DNA of 64,000 nucleotides from Didymodactylos carnosus (lineage: Eukaryota; Rotifera; Eurotatoria; Philodinida; Philodinidae): NCBI GenBank assembly GCA_905250885.1, contig CAJNOQ010000024.1, positions 41,534 through 105,533 of the forward strand, in the 5' to 3' direction. The notes below the pieces were generated by a model. The model searched no databases, was not told where the DNA came from, and saw only the letters and a program-made list of their open reading frames with translations. A program made the translations under genes and the position numbers. Positions 10,573 to 25,500 of the stretch are shown piece by piece; within the stretch, counting starts at the first letter, position 1; every line of letters starts with the position of its first letter.

Positions 10573-13500
10573 GTAGGTTATAGAATATTAATGATTTCTT
10601 TATCTTTTTTTGACTTTTTAATTGATTCGATATATTTAGAAAAATTTGTTTTATATAATGATAATTATGCGTGGTAAGATTAATGAAATAAGAACTTAGT
10701 TTTTCTCAAATATAGTTTTAATATTTTTTAAACTTACATGTGTTAATTGTGAACATGGTTAAATATATACACTCAATAATGGGTTGACACATTGTTATTG
10801 TGTTTTTAATAACAACAAAACATTATTTCTATCATTTATTTGCAATTCACTTTTGTTTTTTGTATCATATGAAGAATAAATAATTCGAAGAATTTAAAAA
10901 ATGATTAGTTTTTCATAAAAAATAAAGTTATTCTTCTTTCTCATTTTTCTTTTTTTTTGTTTTTTTCTTTTTTAAGTTTGATAATGTGTCTTTAGTTTTC
11001 TTTTCTTGTTTTTTGATCATCTCTTTTCATCCTATTGTATATGATTTTAATTGAGTGACCTTGATTGAATGATAAAAAGACAAAAAAATGTCTTTTACAC
11101 TTTAATATTTATTTCTCTTCTTCTTTACACACGTTTAAATTGTCTCTAATAGTATATAACCACAAATGAAGTCTTTTCCGTTCATTTACTCTATTATGAT
11201 TATTATTATTATCATATTATTAGTGAGATGTTCCGAGATGAGATAAAAAGAAAAAATGACTCTTTCATGCTATTATTGTATGATAGATTATTATAAAAGA
11301 TAAAAATTAGAATTAAATTAAATGATTTAACAATTCATCTAGGACCGTTATGCAGATGTTGTGTAGTCAAAAACAGCATCATATTAAATTATTTTTTTAT
11401 CATTAAAAATTTTGTTTCTGTACAAATTGTTCTTCTAGAATATCATAATCTAAAAGGTCATACATATTTGTACGATTTAGTTATGTTAGAATTCATATAG
11501 TTTAAGATTAATAATGATACTATGCGTAAATCAATAGAAAAATAAAAATAAAAAAAAAATTGTAAAAAAAAAACAACAACCATTGAATGAACTTTTGTTT
11601 TCTTTTTGACTGTAGTATGTGAAAACGAGAGAAAATTATTGACACAAAAAACATAACAAGTTATAACAAGAGAAGAAAAAAAAGGAAATTTATTGAAAAG
11701 TCAAAATATGTTGTAGAAAATGAGTTATGTTTTTATTTACAAATTTGACATCTGTCACCAAAAGAAAATGTCAGTGTTGATCTTATCAATTTATTGTTAT
11801 CCTTTAAGTATCAGTTATTTTTTTCTTGCATAAGAAAATATGTTACTGTATCACTAGTTAAATGAAGGTGGAAAAATGACAAAAATTCTGTGTTATCTTG
11901 ATGACTTTGAAGTAACAACTTTTTCTTTTCTTCCTAGAGATTATAAGCACCTGCACAAGTGGAATATTTTTCTGTTTTTTTTTTTGCATTAAAATCAAGT
12001 GTACGTTGATAGCAACATTTATCAGATGTTTTGTTTGTTTTACTGACTTTTCCTTAGAAAACGCAAAACTTCAAAATACTATTGACAGATAGTAGAAAGA
12101 AAAAACAATAAAATAGTGTGATTATTATTTTAATCTTGCTAAGTGTACTATGGAAAATGTATCTGTTAAAAACAAATTCAACTTTAAATGAAAATATGAT
12201 TTATTACATCAACTTTTTCTCGTGTTTTCTCAGTTTTTTGTATTTATGTGCTATGCATCAGAACAGACGATATCTAAGTAGTGTGAGAGAATATAAATGA
12301 GAATAGTCAGGAATCACGCCATGTCCTTGAATTATTAGTATAACAACCAGAAATTTGCAACCCGATCCGACTCTAGGATCGAGCTATAGATTGTTGTTAA
12401 GTTGTTCAGTTGAAAATGTAGATAAAAATTTCGGTTTTTAGATTATTCAATCTCATGAAAGTATGCACTATTGACATTTGCATTGTAAATAGTTAATTTA
12501 AAACAACAGCATCCATAAATCGCATTGTTTATTACTTTCTCTTCATATGACTAAGGCCGTCCTCTGTTGGAATCAACAGCTTTACATTCTTCACTACTTT
12601 TTATCATACCAACTCCAGGTTACATTTTCGTAATCGGTGCAGATCTCTAACAACAACATCAGTCTATCAGTTGTAGTACTGAGAAATTTCCGTCTTCCAC
12701 ATCGCACTGTAAATTCGTGTTCCATATAAACGGAGTGACATTTTCACCCATTTATGTGTGTCATCATCCATCTAAGTGGATGATTTTCCTTTATTCAAAC
12801 ATGTCACCCACATACATGTGGGCAGAACTGTACTCTCAAAATAGGTGATTTGTCACCCAGGTTAGGAGAGCATGATTCTAATAAATGGGTGACAAATCAT
12901 CTATTTGGAGGGTACAGTTCTGCCCACATGTATGTGGGTGACATGTTTGAATAAAGGAAAATCATCCACTTAGATGGATGATGACACACATAAATGAGTG
13001 AAAATGTCACCCCGTTTATATGGAACACGAATTTACAGTGTAACTTTTCCATTTTGTACTTTTGTGACTCAATGATTAACTGTTTTGAGTATTTCAGCAG
13101 TCTTGTTCTATTTTCTACTCAAAACTCTTATCAATAAGTGAACATGTCATTTTAATTTATAGACATGTACACTAATATAAGATGAGATTGTAGTGCTGAA
13201 GTAAAAAATAAAAAATAAATAAATCACGGTCATCATGACATTTAGTGACATCTTTGTACTTTTCATTTCCTTTTTGTCGCTGAGTGTTGCACGTTGTTCG
13301 ATCGAGTGAATGATGATGAAGAGAGACAAAAATATATGTATTTCAGTAATGAAGTATTTGTCATTTTATGCATTTTTAAATATTTTACATTCCCAACAGG
13401 GAATTTGATTCAATAGAAGAACTGATAAAGTATTCTCTTTTTTTTTCGTTGTCATATAAAATCGAAACTAAATTAGCGTGATCGAATATGACAAAAGAGA

Positions 13501-16500
13501 GATAACATCTCGTCGACAACATAAGTAGAACATAAAAATGAATCTATTATAGAAGCTGCCAAATACTTTTAATAAATTATTTAGTTCAATCTATCAGTTG
13601 CAAAAAAAACATCGAATAAATCGAATCGATTTTAGTTCATTCAAAAATTCTAAGTTCAACAAAAGTTTAATGAGTTAAAAGAATTTAGATAAAACAGTTT
13701 ATTTTTGTAACAAGTAACCTTCACACACACAAATATGTGCCTACTTACTTTTAAAAATTTTTTATTTAAAAATGTCAATTTTAATCTTTTTTCATCTATC
13801 TCATAAATGTTTTTGGGGTTGCTTCTTTAGTTAAATATTGCTATATGTACTATACATTCAAATAAAATAACAATGAGCAAAAACAAAATCGGAAGTAATT
13901 TGTATGTTGCAAACTATACACATTTCCCTTGTTGAGTTAAAGACGAAGGAAAAAAGAAAGCAAAAAAAATACTAAAACAATCGTAGAATTTTTTTTATTT
14001 CTGTTCTAATAGGTTTTATCATAAAAAATTTGGCAGAACGGGAATTGTTCGATCAGTCAGAGCAGCAAATTGTACAAGAAATAATTCAGTTTGTTTTTAA
14101 ATTACTTAAAGAAAAATTGTTAAACGAAGATAAAATTGATAAGCATCGTAACATTTACTTCATTCACACTTCAATTGTCTTTGTAGGCTTTTTCATCGAA
14201 ATATACTTTATAGTATATGATGCTGATTACAAATCCAATATTTGTTTGCACCCATAGGCTCTTCTTGAATGAGCCTACAGAAACCGGATTTCTAAAGAAC
14301 TATTATGAGCGTCCAATAGAACATATTCTAATGCTGTCAGATTTTAGGACACATTGAGTCGCTCATGCAGATAATTTTGTGTGACTAAGGTATCAATTTC
14401 TGTACAGTTACAGAACTTTCTGATCTTAATTTAATGGGATATCTGAACTATTTAACTTTATTGCAATGAAAGTTTTATAACTCTAAGGAAATTGTTTTGT
14501 TAGTTTCAAAAAATTTTCTTCGTATGTGACTTGACTATTGTGCTCCATCAACTAGTCGTATCGCTATGTGTCTAATTGAAAAAAGCTCATTATGCTTTTC
14601 TTCAGGCTCATTCAAGAAGGAGCCTATCGAGACAAAAGAATATTCGAGTCATTATCAGCAATATTCCGAAGAAAAAGCAATGAATCTCTTGATTTAGTTA
14701 TCACCCTTTAGTACTTGTCATAAATAACAACTTTTAAAATGATTTCAGACCTCTTTTGGCCACTTACAAAAGTTTTATTAAGATTTATGCACTTCAATTG
14801 GTTCAAATTGATATTATCATTCATCCGCCAAATATCTATGGATATTTGGAAAAAAAGCATTATGCCTTACTTTTTCCTTTCCTCGATCACTTGTTCCTGT
14901 TCTTTTGCATACTGTCGTTGCGTAGATGTTTTTTAAGAACTTGAGTTATTGATAAGTGTCTGTATTATAATTTGTCTTAGCCAATAAATCGAACTAGATG
15001 GTGCCGGTTTCTTTTTCCTATGGTAAAATGTTAGATGAACGACTGTAAAAGAGAAGAAAAAGAAAAAATGTTCAAAAGTTTTTCTCTTTCGTTTTTGACT
15101 TACAACAACACATTTTTTTTCTCCTTTTTTCTACGTCAATTTAGTTTGTTTGTTCCTCATTTAGCATATATGTGTGAGTAGAAAAGGGTGCCTCTTTTTT
15201 TTTTTATTTCTTTCTCTCTCTTCTTCGTTTTCTATTTTTAATCTTCATAATGCAAATGTTCTCATCACAGAAGACTTTTTTACTCTCAACGTATAATAGT
15301 GATGATGGTTGTACATTTTTTCATTACTTTTTTTAAACCCCTTACGCACAGACAATTGGATAATAATGAATCATGAGCGTTTTTATACCAGTTTCATTTA
15401 ATGGCATAGTTTTAAATTTATCACAATGACTGTGGTAAGAAACAATCATTTTTTACCCAACTTTTACTTTTTATTATAATAAACTTTTATGCTAAACTTG
15501 AATTATTCATTTCACTATTTAATTGTCCCACAGCTAATTACGTAATGCAAACTTGAAACTCTCGTCCATTTATCTAGGCCAACTGGAAAAAAAAATTTCT
15601 TATTAGCAATTGCTAGCTTTTGCTGTCAGCTTACGCTAGATATAGATAATTGATAGATATAGGTAATTATCTAGATAGAAGTTGATCAGACGCATCGTTA
15701 CCTATCTATAGTAGTTCTACGATATCCACTAATGTTTATCCCAGTCGACATTGGGTCTTAAAGGGTTAACAGCGCAACTGTAATACACGTGAAAATTACT
15801 TTGAGATGTTGTCTCACAAGTTAATATCGCCTGTATAGAGTACAGAAATATTATTTTTCAATCATTTTAAGCTCAATTATCTTAGTAGTTGAATCCCTTT
15901 CCACATGGCCACTGAGATTGATTATTATACTTTTCTTTTTATAGTAAAATTCGTTACTGTAAGATACTATCTTGAGAACAATTTTATTTATTAAGGTTAG
16001 ATTTTACTTAAAAGTCATTATTGTATCATTACTTAATGACAATGATCAAAAGTATTTCTTCAATTTTTTTATTCATTTATTTTTTCATTTTTATTGATTA
16101 CTATTATACAAATATTCAGGTTTAAATCATTTCCTGAATAGAAATAATTGTAATTGTGTTTTGAATACAAAATTTTCAAATATTGTTCTTACATCAGAAA
16201 AAATAACTATGAAAAAGAAAGAATATAAGTTGCTTATACGCTGTCATTGTAAATGACATCGGAAAAACAGAAAAGAAAAATTAATATAGTAAGACTAGTT
16301 TTTCTACTTTTTTTTTACGATTAAAAGGTAATATGGAAAGAATAAGATTTACATTATCATATTGTAGTTCCATTCTTCTCATTCTATATATATATATATA
16401 TATATGTGATCATTAAAATGAGACCTATATTATGTACACATTGTAAAATAAATTTGATTCTCATCACTCTCACAAAGCACACTACATGATTGATCTTTAA

Positions 16501-19500
16501 CGAAGAATAAGAAAAAAAAAAATTTGTTCAAATACTTCGAGGGAACACATTCTTTTTTGTTTCCTAAGAATATAGTGAATGAATGAAAATATAAGTAGCG
16601 TGCAATAGACAATTAAAATTATGCAATTTTTCTTTTTCTTAGACCTTAAAGCTAGAAATGATGTATTTTTAATCTTTTAGAGTTTATAATCAGTTCTGCA
16701 AGCGATGCAAGCGTTTTGTTCAGTCTTTACTGAAAAAAAAAGAAAAAAAAGAAGAAAAGGTTGTCATAATGCATTCGAGATTTTAGCCAACGTAGTACCC
16801 TTGCCTCTCTGTTCATAGAGAAAAATAGAATGAGAATTTTTTCCTTCGAGATTTGCGTAAATATGAGTCTAATATACTAACAATAAGAGTTTTTATTATA
16901 TATGTATATTTTTTGAGAAGAAAAAAAAAAAATTTCGGTAAACAACCCTATTTCTTCATCGACTTTCCCAAAAGACATATGATAAATATTTGTTTTTTAT
17001 ATATAAAAACTAATGTTAAGAATGTTTGGAAAATCTTTATTGAATAAATATTTAAAATTTTATGTAAATCATCTCGATGTATTTATTACTCGATGTTTGA
17101 AAAAGATATTTAAAAAAATTTTCTTTTTTTTTCCTTTTCTTTCCATTCTTCAACCAAAAATAATTTGAAAACTGTAACTGATTAGATGGTATTGGCAAGA
17201 TTACCAATATAAAGGATTTTTCAAACTAAATTGTTGTTAATTATTTTCTTTTTTTGGTCCCAGTTGAATATATCATTGTCATAGTTGTGAACAATATGCA
17301 TGAATAATAGAATGAAAAAGCATAGTGATGGAAAAAAATGGAATATTTGAAGTGATTGAAGAGTGTGTATTTTTCCTTTTTCCGGTTTGTGAATGAAACA
17401 ATGTTAGTTTTTCTTCTTCTTTCTCTCTCTCCCTCCCTCTCTCTCTCCCTCTAGAAACAATTAAAAATAAAAAACATTTTTATTTCCTTATTCATAAAAA
17501 TCTTTCTATGTTTACATCTGTCAAATATTTTTTTAAATGGAATGCATATACGTATAAGACATCTATTTTATCTTTTATCATTTAAAACATCTAAATAAAA
17601 TTAGTTCAAATATTTTTTTCTGTTTCTGTCTTTTCTTTTTAATATTCAGTTAGTTGTTCTGTTTTTGGGAAAGAAGTCGGGAAGGAAATATGGAAAGTCA
17701 ACAATATGCGCGTTTTGTTTCAAATCAGACGTTGTTTGATCTCTCTCCCTCTCTCTCGTTCTCTCTCACCGAAATACATTCGAACATTTGTATATAGGTA
17801 AAAAAAAAAAGCCGATGTGGTACTATAATATTTCTCTTATCTCTATAAATTCTGATGAAGACAGAATAAGGCTGTTATTAGTTATTAGGGACTATCTATT
17901 TTCCTACTTGTTTTACTCTTTATTTATATATCCAGAAAAACTTTCCTTTCCGTTCCCTTTTTTTTTTCTCTCTCTTTCTCTCTCATGATAATGATGAGAA
18001 GAAAACAAAATACTATCTAAAGTGGACATATCTAGTATAACGCATAAACGTGCCATACGCTTTAATGCGAGATCAACAGCAACAGAAATAATAATAAGTT
18101 ATGGGTAGACATTTATCCTCTAAAGTTCGAAGTACCTTCGTAAGTTCAGTGTTTTGTTTTTTGGAGAGGGGGACTTTTTCTAATAAGTAATTAAGAGAAT
18201 ATGATTTTAGTTTATTATAAATTATTTAGAATGACATTTAATTTGATATTAGAAAAATATGTTTGTTTTGTTGTAATGATTGATTGCAAATTTATAATCT
18301 TTTTCCTATTAAATACACAATTTTTAATTAGTATTAGTCAAATGAAAGATCATATTTTATAAGAAATTCTTCATCGTTCGGAAAAAGAGAGACAAAAAGA
18401 GAAAATAGAAACTGATAATCAGCATGTTAATCAAACATTATATATTATTAGAAATATGTTGTTGAAGTACCGTATCGTAGTTAACGTAAAACTTTTCTGA
18501 AAAAAATAGATGACATACCACACTTTTTTTTTGAAGCAAAAAATATTCACATAATTTTTATTTTAAAAAAAAGAAAAAAGAAAAACGAATCTTTAAGAAA
18601 TACTGACAACATTCGAGAAAGTTCAATGTAATCAATCGTTGCACAAAGTATGATCAGATGATAGTAGACTTTTTTTTCTCAATAGACAAATTGTTATGAC
18701 ACATAAAAGATTTTGATTTATCAGTTAATGATATGATCTGTCAACAATGTTAAAAAAAGAGCGAGTAGCGTTGATAAAAGTTTAGAGCATTTTTAGGATA
18801 TCAGCGATCAAAAAATGGTATTCTCAAAAATATTATGGATTAAGTTAGAACAATATACTTTTCTATTTAATAGTTCTAAAATATTTCACAATTGAAAATA
18901 GTTACTGCTCAATAAGAGCGAAATTTGGAGTTATTTATTTTCTATAGTAAATTCTTAATATCTGTTTATTCAGCATTGAAGAAACCTTTTTACACTCATT
19001 TACATGATTGTATTACATAAGATGTTGTTTCGTCTCAGTATTATTTAGATACATTATCGTATCAACTGCTGACTGTTAGATGAATGACGATCAAATTGCG
19101 TGCCATTAAAATGAAAAAAGGTCATCCCTACACGTCTATCATTGTTCATATAGTCAGAAAAATGTCGATAAAATAGAAAAAGTTCGAAGTTAATTATCTT
19201 AGTTGATGTTCAATCACACCAACAGCGTAAAATGTTATTCGTGAAATATTATCTTTCTTCATATCTGTCGATTTTCTTTTTCTTTTATAAGACAAAAAAG
19301 TAATAACAAAGTACAAACGTAGACACGACAAACTCTTTCTACTAGACATAATGTATCGTATTAACATAATAATATAAGACACCTTCAAAAATCTCATAAT
19401 TATATATAAGCAGTTTTTTATAGAGTTATTGACTAAGTCAGGCGACAGAGATGGAAACGTCAAGCGTTTTTAAGCGCATTCTTACTCATCATTATTTGAG

Positions 19501-22500
19501 CATGTATCATTTGAATGAATGTTTTCATCCTTTTTACTTCACTTTTATAAATGAATATTAAAACAAGTGTTCTACAAAAGTTCATCGATTCTAAAACAAA
19601 TTTTTGTTTAAAATATTTCAAAAATTTTCCATAAATCGAACCAGTCTCACCTCTAATCATGAGAAGGAAGAAAAACGTTGAAACATTATTTTCAATGTCT
19701 CATTTACTAAACAATTTTGATCGAATAAATATTTGTATTAATTATTATTATTGAGCTTTTCTTATTGTGTTTTAGTCTGATGGCAATTCTGGTTTTTTAC
19801 GAGCAGCACGAGCAGGAAACCTTGAAAAAGTTTTAGAATTTCTTCGTTCAAGTATCGATATTGTGAGTTTATTGATTTTTATTCTTTCTATATTCACTAG
19901 AATAATGTTTCCGTCTGTTTTTAGAATACATCCAATGCAGTACGTTGTTTTTTTGACTATCAATCAATTAAATTCTCATAATGTGTTTATATATATTTAT
20001 TTAGAATGGACTAAACGCTTTACATTTAGCTTCAAAAGAAGGTCATGTAAATATTGTTCAAGAACTTCTTACACGTGGTGCAAATGTAAATGCGGCTACT
20101 AAGGTAAAAATGTGATTATAATTTATTCTTTTATACACTTGTTAACCTTATGTTTGTTATTGTAGAAGGGTAACACAGCACTACATATTGCGAGTCTTGC
20201 CGGTCAAGAAGAAGTTGTTAAACTCCTAGTCAAACACAATGCAAATATTAATTGTCAATCACAAGTATGTCTTATTATCAATTCATTTTTTTTATTTTCT
20301 TATTTATACTAAATAATTTTGTTTTAGAACGGTTTTTCACCGTTGTATATGGCCGCACAAGAAAATCACCTTGAAGTTGTTAAATTTCTGCTCGCTAATG
20401 GTGCAAATCAAAGTTTAGCCACCGAAGTATGTTTCTAAATGTATATAACATCAAAATAGAAATAATATAATATTTTATTTTCTAGGATGGTTTTACACCA
20501 CTTGCCGTTAGTTTACAACAAGGACATGAGAAGGTTGTTGCAATTTTATTAGAAAATGATTCAAAAGGATCAAAAGTTCGTCTACCAGCGTTACATATAG
20601 CAGCGAAAAAAAATGATACAAAAGCAGCTGCTTTATTATTACAAGCTGACAGTCAACCGGACCTTAATTATAAGGTAAACGAAATTTTCATTTACTCTAC
20701 ACTTCGTCTAATTAAAACGCAAAAAAAAATGTATATATATTGTCTGACTGTGTTAAACACCATTTTTAATCGTCTCATTCCATCTTCTCTTAGGGCGGAT
20801 TTGTCAATTGTACAACAAAGGTTTGTCGCTGCTTTGTTGTTGTTTTGTCCTTCGTATATAATTTTTCAACATTTTGTATTTATTTTTCCATTTTGTTTAT
20901 GCATTTATCAAGCCTCTTTCTTATACCCTATGAGTTTGGATAAAAACGCATTTTTCATCTCCCACTCTACAAAGCAATAATAAATTGATGATCGGTGTGA
21001 CAGTATAAAAAACTAAGAAGAGATTTGTATTCGTCCATAGTTTCCATTATTCTTTCTTGTTCGACTGTTATACTGATATTTTAAATGTTGACTAATAGTA
21101 CACATTCTCTTTTTATTTATGGTGTACTGATGTTATTATAAATAATGCAAAGTTTTTATTATAATATATCACTTTTTATTTATCTATATTTTAGCTTGGA
21201 AGAGTAAGAAAGTCTATTTTTATTGTTCACTAATATACAAATAACTACTAAAAACACTTCGAATAACTTTGCAATTAATAGTGTTAGATTAATAGATCTA
21301 TCTCTTTTAGTACTAAAAATTTGATAGAAATACAATTATTTTAGTTTTCAAAATATTCTAACACATTTTATACTCTACAATTAAAATATTGATTGAAAAT
21401 CTACTCAGATATGTAACAGAAGCATGACCTTCTTTCTATCTTGTTTTTTCTCGATCATTGAATAGAGCAATTTAGCTAATTTTCTTTCCTTGTGGACTAA
21501 TGCTGAGATTTTTCTACGAAATTATCGAGTACATGGGGTGTAAAAAAATATTTGCACTAACATGATTTGGAGACTAATAATAGACTAACCTTGCACTTTT
21601 TATTCACTAATTGTTACTAATCATGAAACTAACAATATTTTGCTTGCTTTTTTGTTAAAAAAAAGTTTATCTTCATTATATATACATTTAACTTATATTA
21701 TTTTTGTTTTTTTCTATTTTTTAGAGCGGTTTTACTGCTCTCCACATTGCTAGTCATTATGGAAATGTCGAAGTTGCTCAATTATTGATCTCGCGCGGTG
21801 CAGACGTTAATTATGCTGCTAGTGTAAGTAATATTAATATTGTATTTTGACTAACTTATGACAACTATCATTCGAAAAAAAATCCATATTTATGAATTTT
21901 CATCGATTATTTTTTTTATCATAAGACGATAGTGATTACCACACATACGTGCGTGTTATTGTTTGATTGTTTGAAATTCTCTTATTAGAATAAGCAATAA
22001 CTAAAAAATCTTAAACATACATAAATAAAATATATTTGTAATAATAACTATTAAAAATTGTATAAAAACGATTGTATAAAAAAAAATTGTATACCACTAA
22101 TTGAAAATAGATATTGAGAAAATTATGATTTTTGAAGTTGATATGAAAATAGAAGTAGTTGTTAATGTTGTTACGTTAGTTGTCATATCCACATATGAAA
22201 TTGTTTCTTTCAATTGAATAAATTCTGACAAACAGAATAAACTCCATTCTATTTGATTTACACTTATCGTACATATAATTGACAATAAATATGTTTAATA
22301 TGGATCTTGATAGATATAGAATTGTGTATAGCCTTCCGGATAAATTTCAGCTATATCTGACGATATTTGATTCTTACATTTTGTTTGTATACAATACACG
22401 ACTACTTAACGATTATCCAGGTGCAATAAAAATCCATTCATTTAGCTCTATATCATACGATTGTCCATAAATTGACTGCCGAATTTTATGTATGAAATAC

Positions 22501-25500
22501 AGATGTTGATGATAAGACATATTTGTGATTGACAACTAATATTTGTATAGCGTCCTATAATTGACAGTCATTACGACAACTGTACAAAATCTAATGGTCT
22601 AGAGTGTAAATTTTAACATATAAAATAATTGATTTAAGATAACCTTTCTCTCTCCTAGTACAATTTGACACAGATTCGTACATTTCTTATGAACTATTTG
22701 ACTCTAAACATTCGTTTCAGTCAAAATTATTATCAGCAATATATTTATTAAAACTCTGTTTGACGTCTATGTGTACAGTTAAATATTTCAATCATTGATG
22801 CTGTTGTCACTACAATAGTTACATGTCAACTAATCATTTATCCATGAAAATGCGCACTATCTATAATAGAACAAAGATAAGAGTAGAATTACTAGTAGAA
22901 AGTAATTGGTAGTTTCATACTCATTTTGCTGGAACTTTGCATAATGTATACATAGACAGACGTCATTGACACTCGGATAAAACTCTAATATATATGATAT
23001 TTCGATAATAGAAAGTTTTTCTTTTTATTAGTATTTTACAATCAAATCTATGAGTCTTAAAAAGTTATCATTTCTATACGAATGTATAATATAAATAATT
23101 TGAAAAATAATAATAATAATAAAGTAAAACAATATATATAATAAAAGGATATCATTTTTTCTCAAATAATTAAACACATAATTTGCTGCCAATTTTGAAT
23201 CTATTTCAATTATTTTTCTATAATCTATTTCGCATTTATTTTCTTTATTCTATGTAGCAAAACATCACACCATTACATGTTGCATCAAAATGGGGCAAAG
23301 AAAATATTGTTAAATTATTGTTAGAAAAAAATGCACAAATTGATGTTAAAACAAAGGTATTATTATAATTGATTTCATTTAAATAATATGATGAATAGTT
23401 TAAATATTCATCTTTTTATTTAGGATGGTTTGACACCGTTACATTGTGCAGCACGAAGGTAAGATTAAATAAAAAAAAAAAAGATGATTTATTTATTTTA
23501 AATTATTAATTAATGATTCTTTTTCATAGTGGTCATGATCAAGTTGTTGATTTATTACTTGAAAGTGGAGCTCCATTTGGTGCCAAAACTAAAAATGGAT
23601 TATCGGCTCTTCATATGGGTAAGAAAGAAAAGAAAAAAAATTTCATAGACATAAATATTTTATCGTCAATTTATTGATTATTCATTGTTTTATAAATTTT
23701 TGTTAGCTGCTCAAGGTGATCATGTTGATGCAGCAAGAATATTGTTATATTATAAATCAACAATTGTTGATGATGTTAGCTCAGTAAGTAAAGAAAAAAA
23801 GAACAACAACAACAAAAAAGAAATCAGTTATTGACTACTGACTATATATAATATTTTCTTATTCTAGGATTATTTAACTGCATTACATGTTGCAGCTCAT
23901 TGTGGTCATTTAAATGTGGCCAGACTTCTTTGTGAACGACGAGCAGATGTCAATGCAAAAGCCTTAAACGGATTTAGTCCACTTCATATAGCCTGTAAGT
24001 AATTATTATTTAATTAATAAATAATAAAACATAAATTTATCATTTTTTATTTTTAAGGTAAAAAAAATCGTTTAAAAGTTGTTGAATTATTATTAGCAAA
24101 TGGTGCACAAATTGAAGCACGAACAGAATCCGGTTTAACACCATTACATGTTGCCGCATTTGTTGGTAGTCATGATATTGTTGTATATCTAATTAATCAT
24201 GGTGGACATCCTGATTCGACAACTGTACGTGGTGAGGCACCATTACATTTGGCAACGCGTGCAAATCAAATTGATATAATAAGAACGTTGTTAAAACACG
24301 GTGCCACAATTGATATTAAAGCAAAAGAAAAACAAACTGCTTTACATATAGCTACTCGACTATCAAATATTGATATTGTTAATCTACTATTGAAACATGG
24401 TGCCAATGTTGATAATGTAACAAAAGATGGTTATTCAAGTTTACATATTGCAGCTAAAGAAGGACAAGAAGAAATTGCCAGTTTACTTATTGATCATGGA
24501 GCATCATTGAATATTGCTACAAAAGTAGAAAGAAAATTGTTTAATTCAAGAATTCGATTATTTATTATCTTTTTTTATTTCTAGAAAAATTTTATGCCTC
24601 TTCATGTATGTAGTAAATATGGAAATATTAAAGTGGCAAATTTATTATTACAAAAAGGAGCATCATCAGATATTCAAGGAAAGGTAATGTATACACTTAT
24701 AAATGAACTAAATAGTCAAATAGAAAAACTTTTGAAACATTTTTTTAGAATGATTTAACTCCTTTACACGTTGCAATTCATTATAATCATAGTCATGTTG
24801 CCTTATTATTACTACAACATGGTGCCTCGCAATTACCAGCTCGAAATGGCTATACACCATTACATATTTGTTCAAAAAAAAATCAATTAGATATAGCTGA
24901 AATGTTACTCGAATATAATGCGAATACAAATGCTGCATCTAATGGTGGTTTTACACCATTACATTTAGCATGTCAAGAAGGTCATAGTGATATGGTCTAT
25001 TTATTATTAGAAAATCATGCTGATACAAATGCATCATCAAAATGTTTATTACGTGCACTACATTTATGTGCACAAGAAGATCGTGTTAAATGTGCCGAAG
25101 CTCTTATTAATAAAAGTGCTGATATTAATCCTCAAACATTATCAGGCTATTCACCATTACATGTTGCTTGTCATTTTGGTCAAATAAATATGGTTCGATA
25201 TTTGTTACAATTAAATGCAGATGTTGACGTTGAAACAAATGTAAATATTAACATTACTTTAAATTGATACATGTATACTGATGGTTTTTATTTTAGCTTG
25301 GTTTTACATGTTTACATTCAGCTGCTCAACAAGGTCACGTACTAATAGTAAAATTATTGTTAGAAAATGGAGCATCTCCAAATAAAACAACAAAGGTTTG
25401 TTAAACTTATTCTACTATATTTGATAATTAATATTTCAGTTTTTTTTAAATTTTTTTAGCATGGTCAAACACCATTAGCAATTGCTCAACGTCTAGGCTA

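Larger units (their letters stand above)
13041..18100. other. AT-rich gene-free stretch, probable ankyrin intron
   Basis: No supported gene. It contains a small inverted-repeat pair at 14256/14604, an (AT)n tract near 16385-16405, pyrimidine tracts near 17420-17450 and 17740-17770, and homopolymer runs. A short open frame at 14030-14257 ([15 protein letters not shown]...) has no recognised similarity and no matching splice structure. Confidence 0.45.

Noticed and set aside
14030-14257. Open frame [15 protein letters not shown]... with transposase-like feel
   Set aside because: No domain recognised, no splice context, and it becomes hydrophobic low complexity; not supportable as a gene.
24708-24938. 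Minus-strand open frame over ankyrin-repeat exons
   Set aside because: Antisense shadow of conserved coding sequence.
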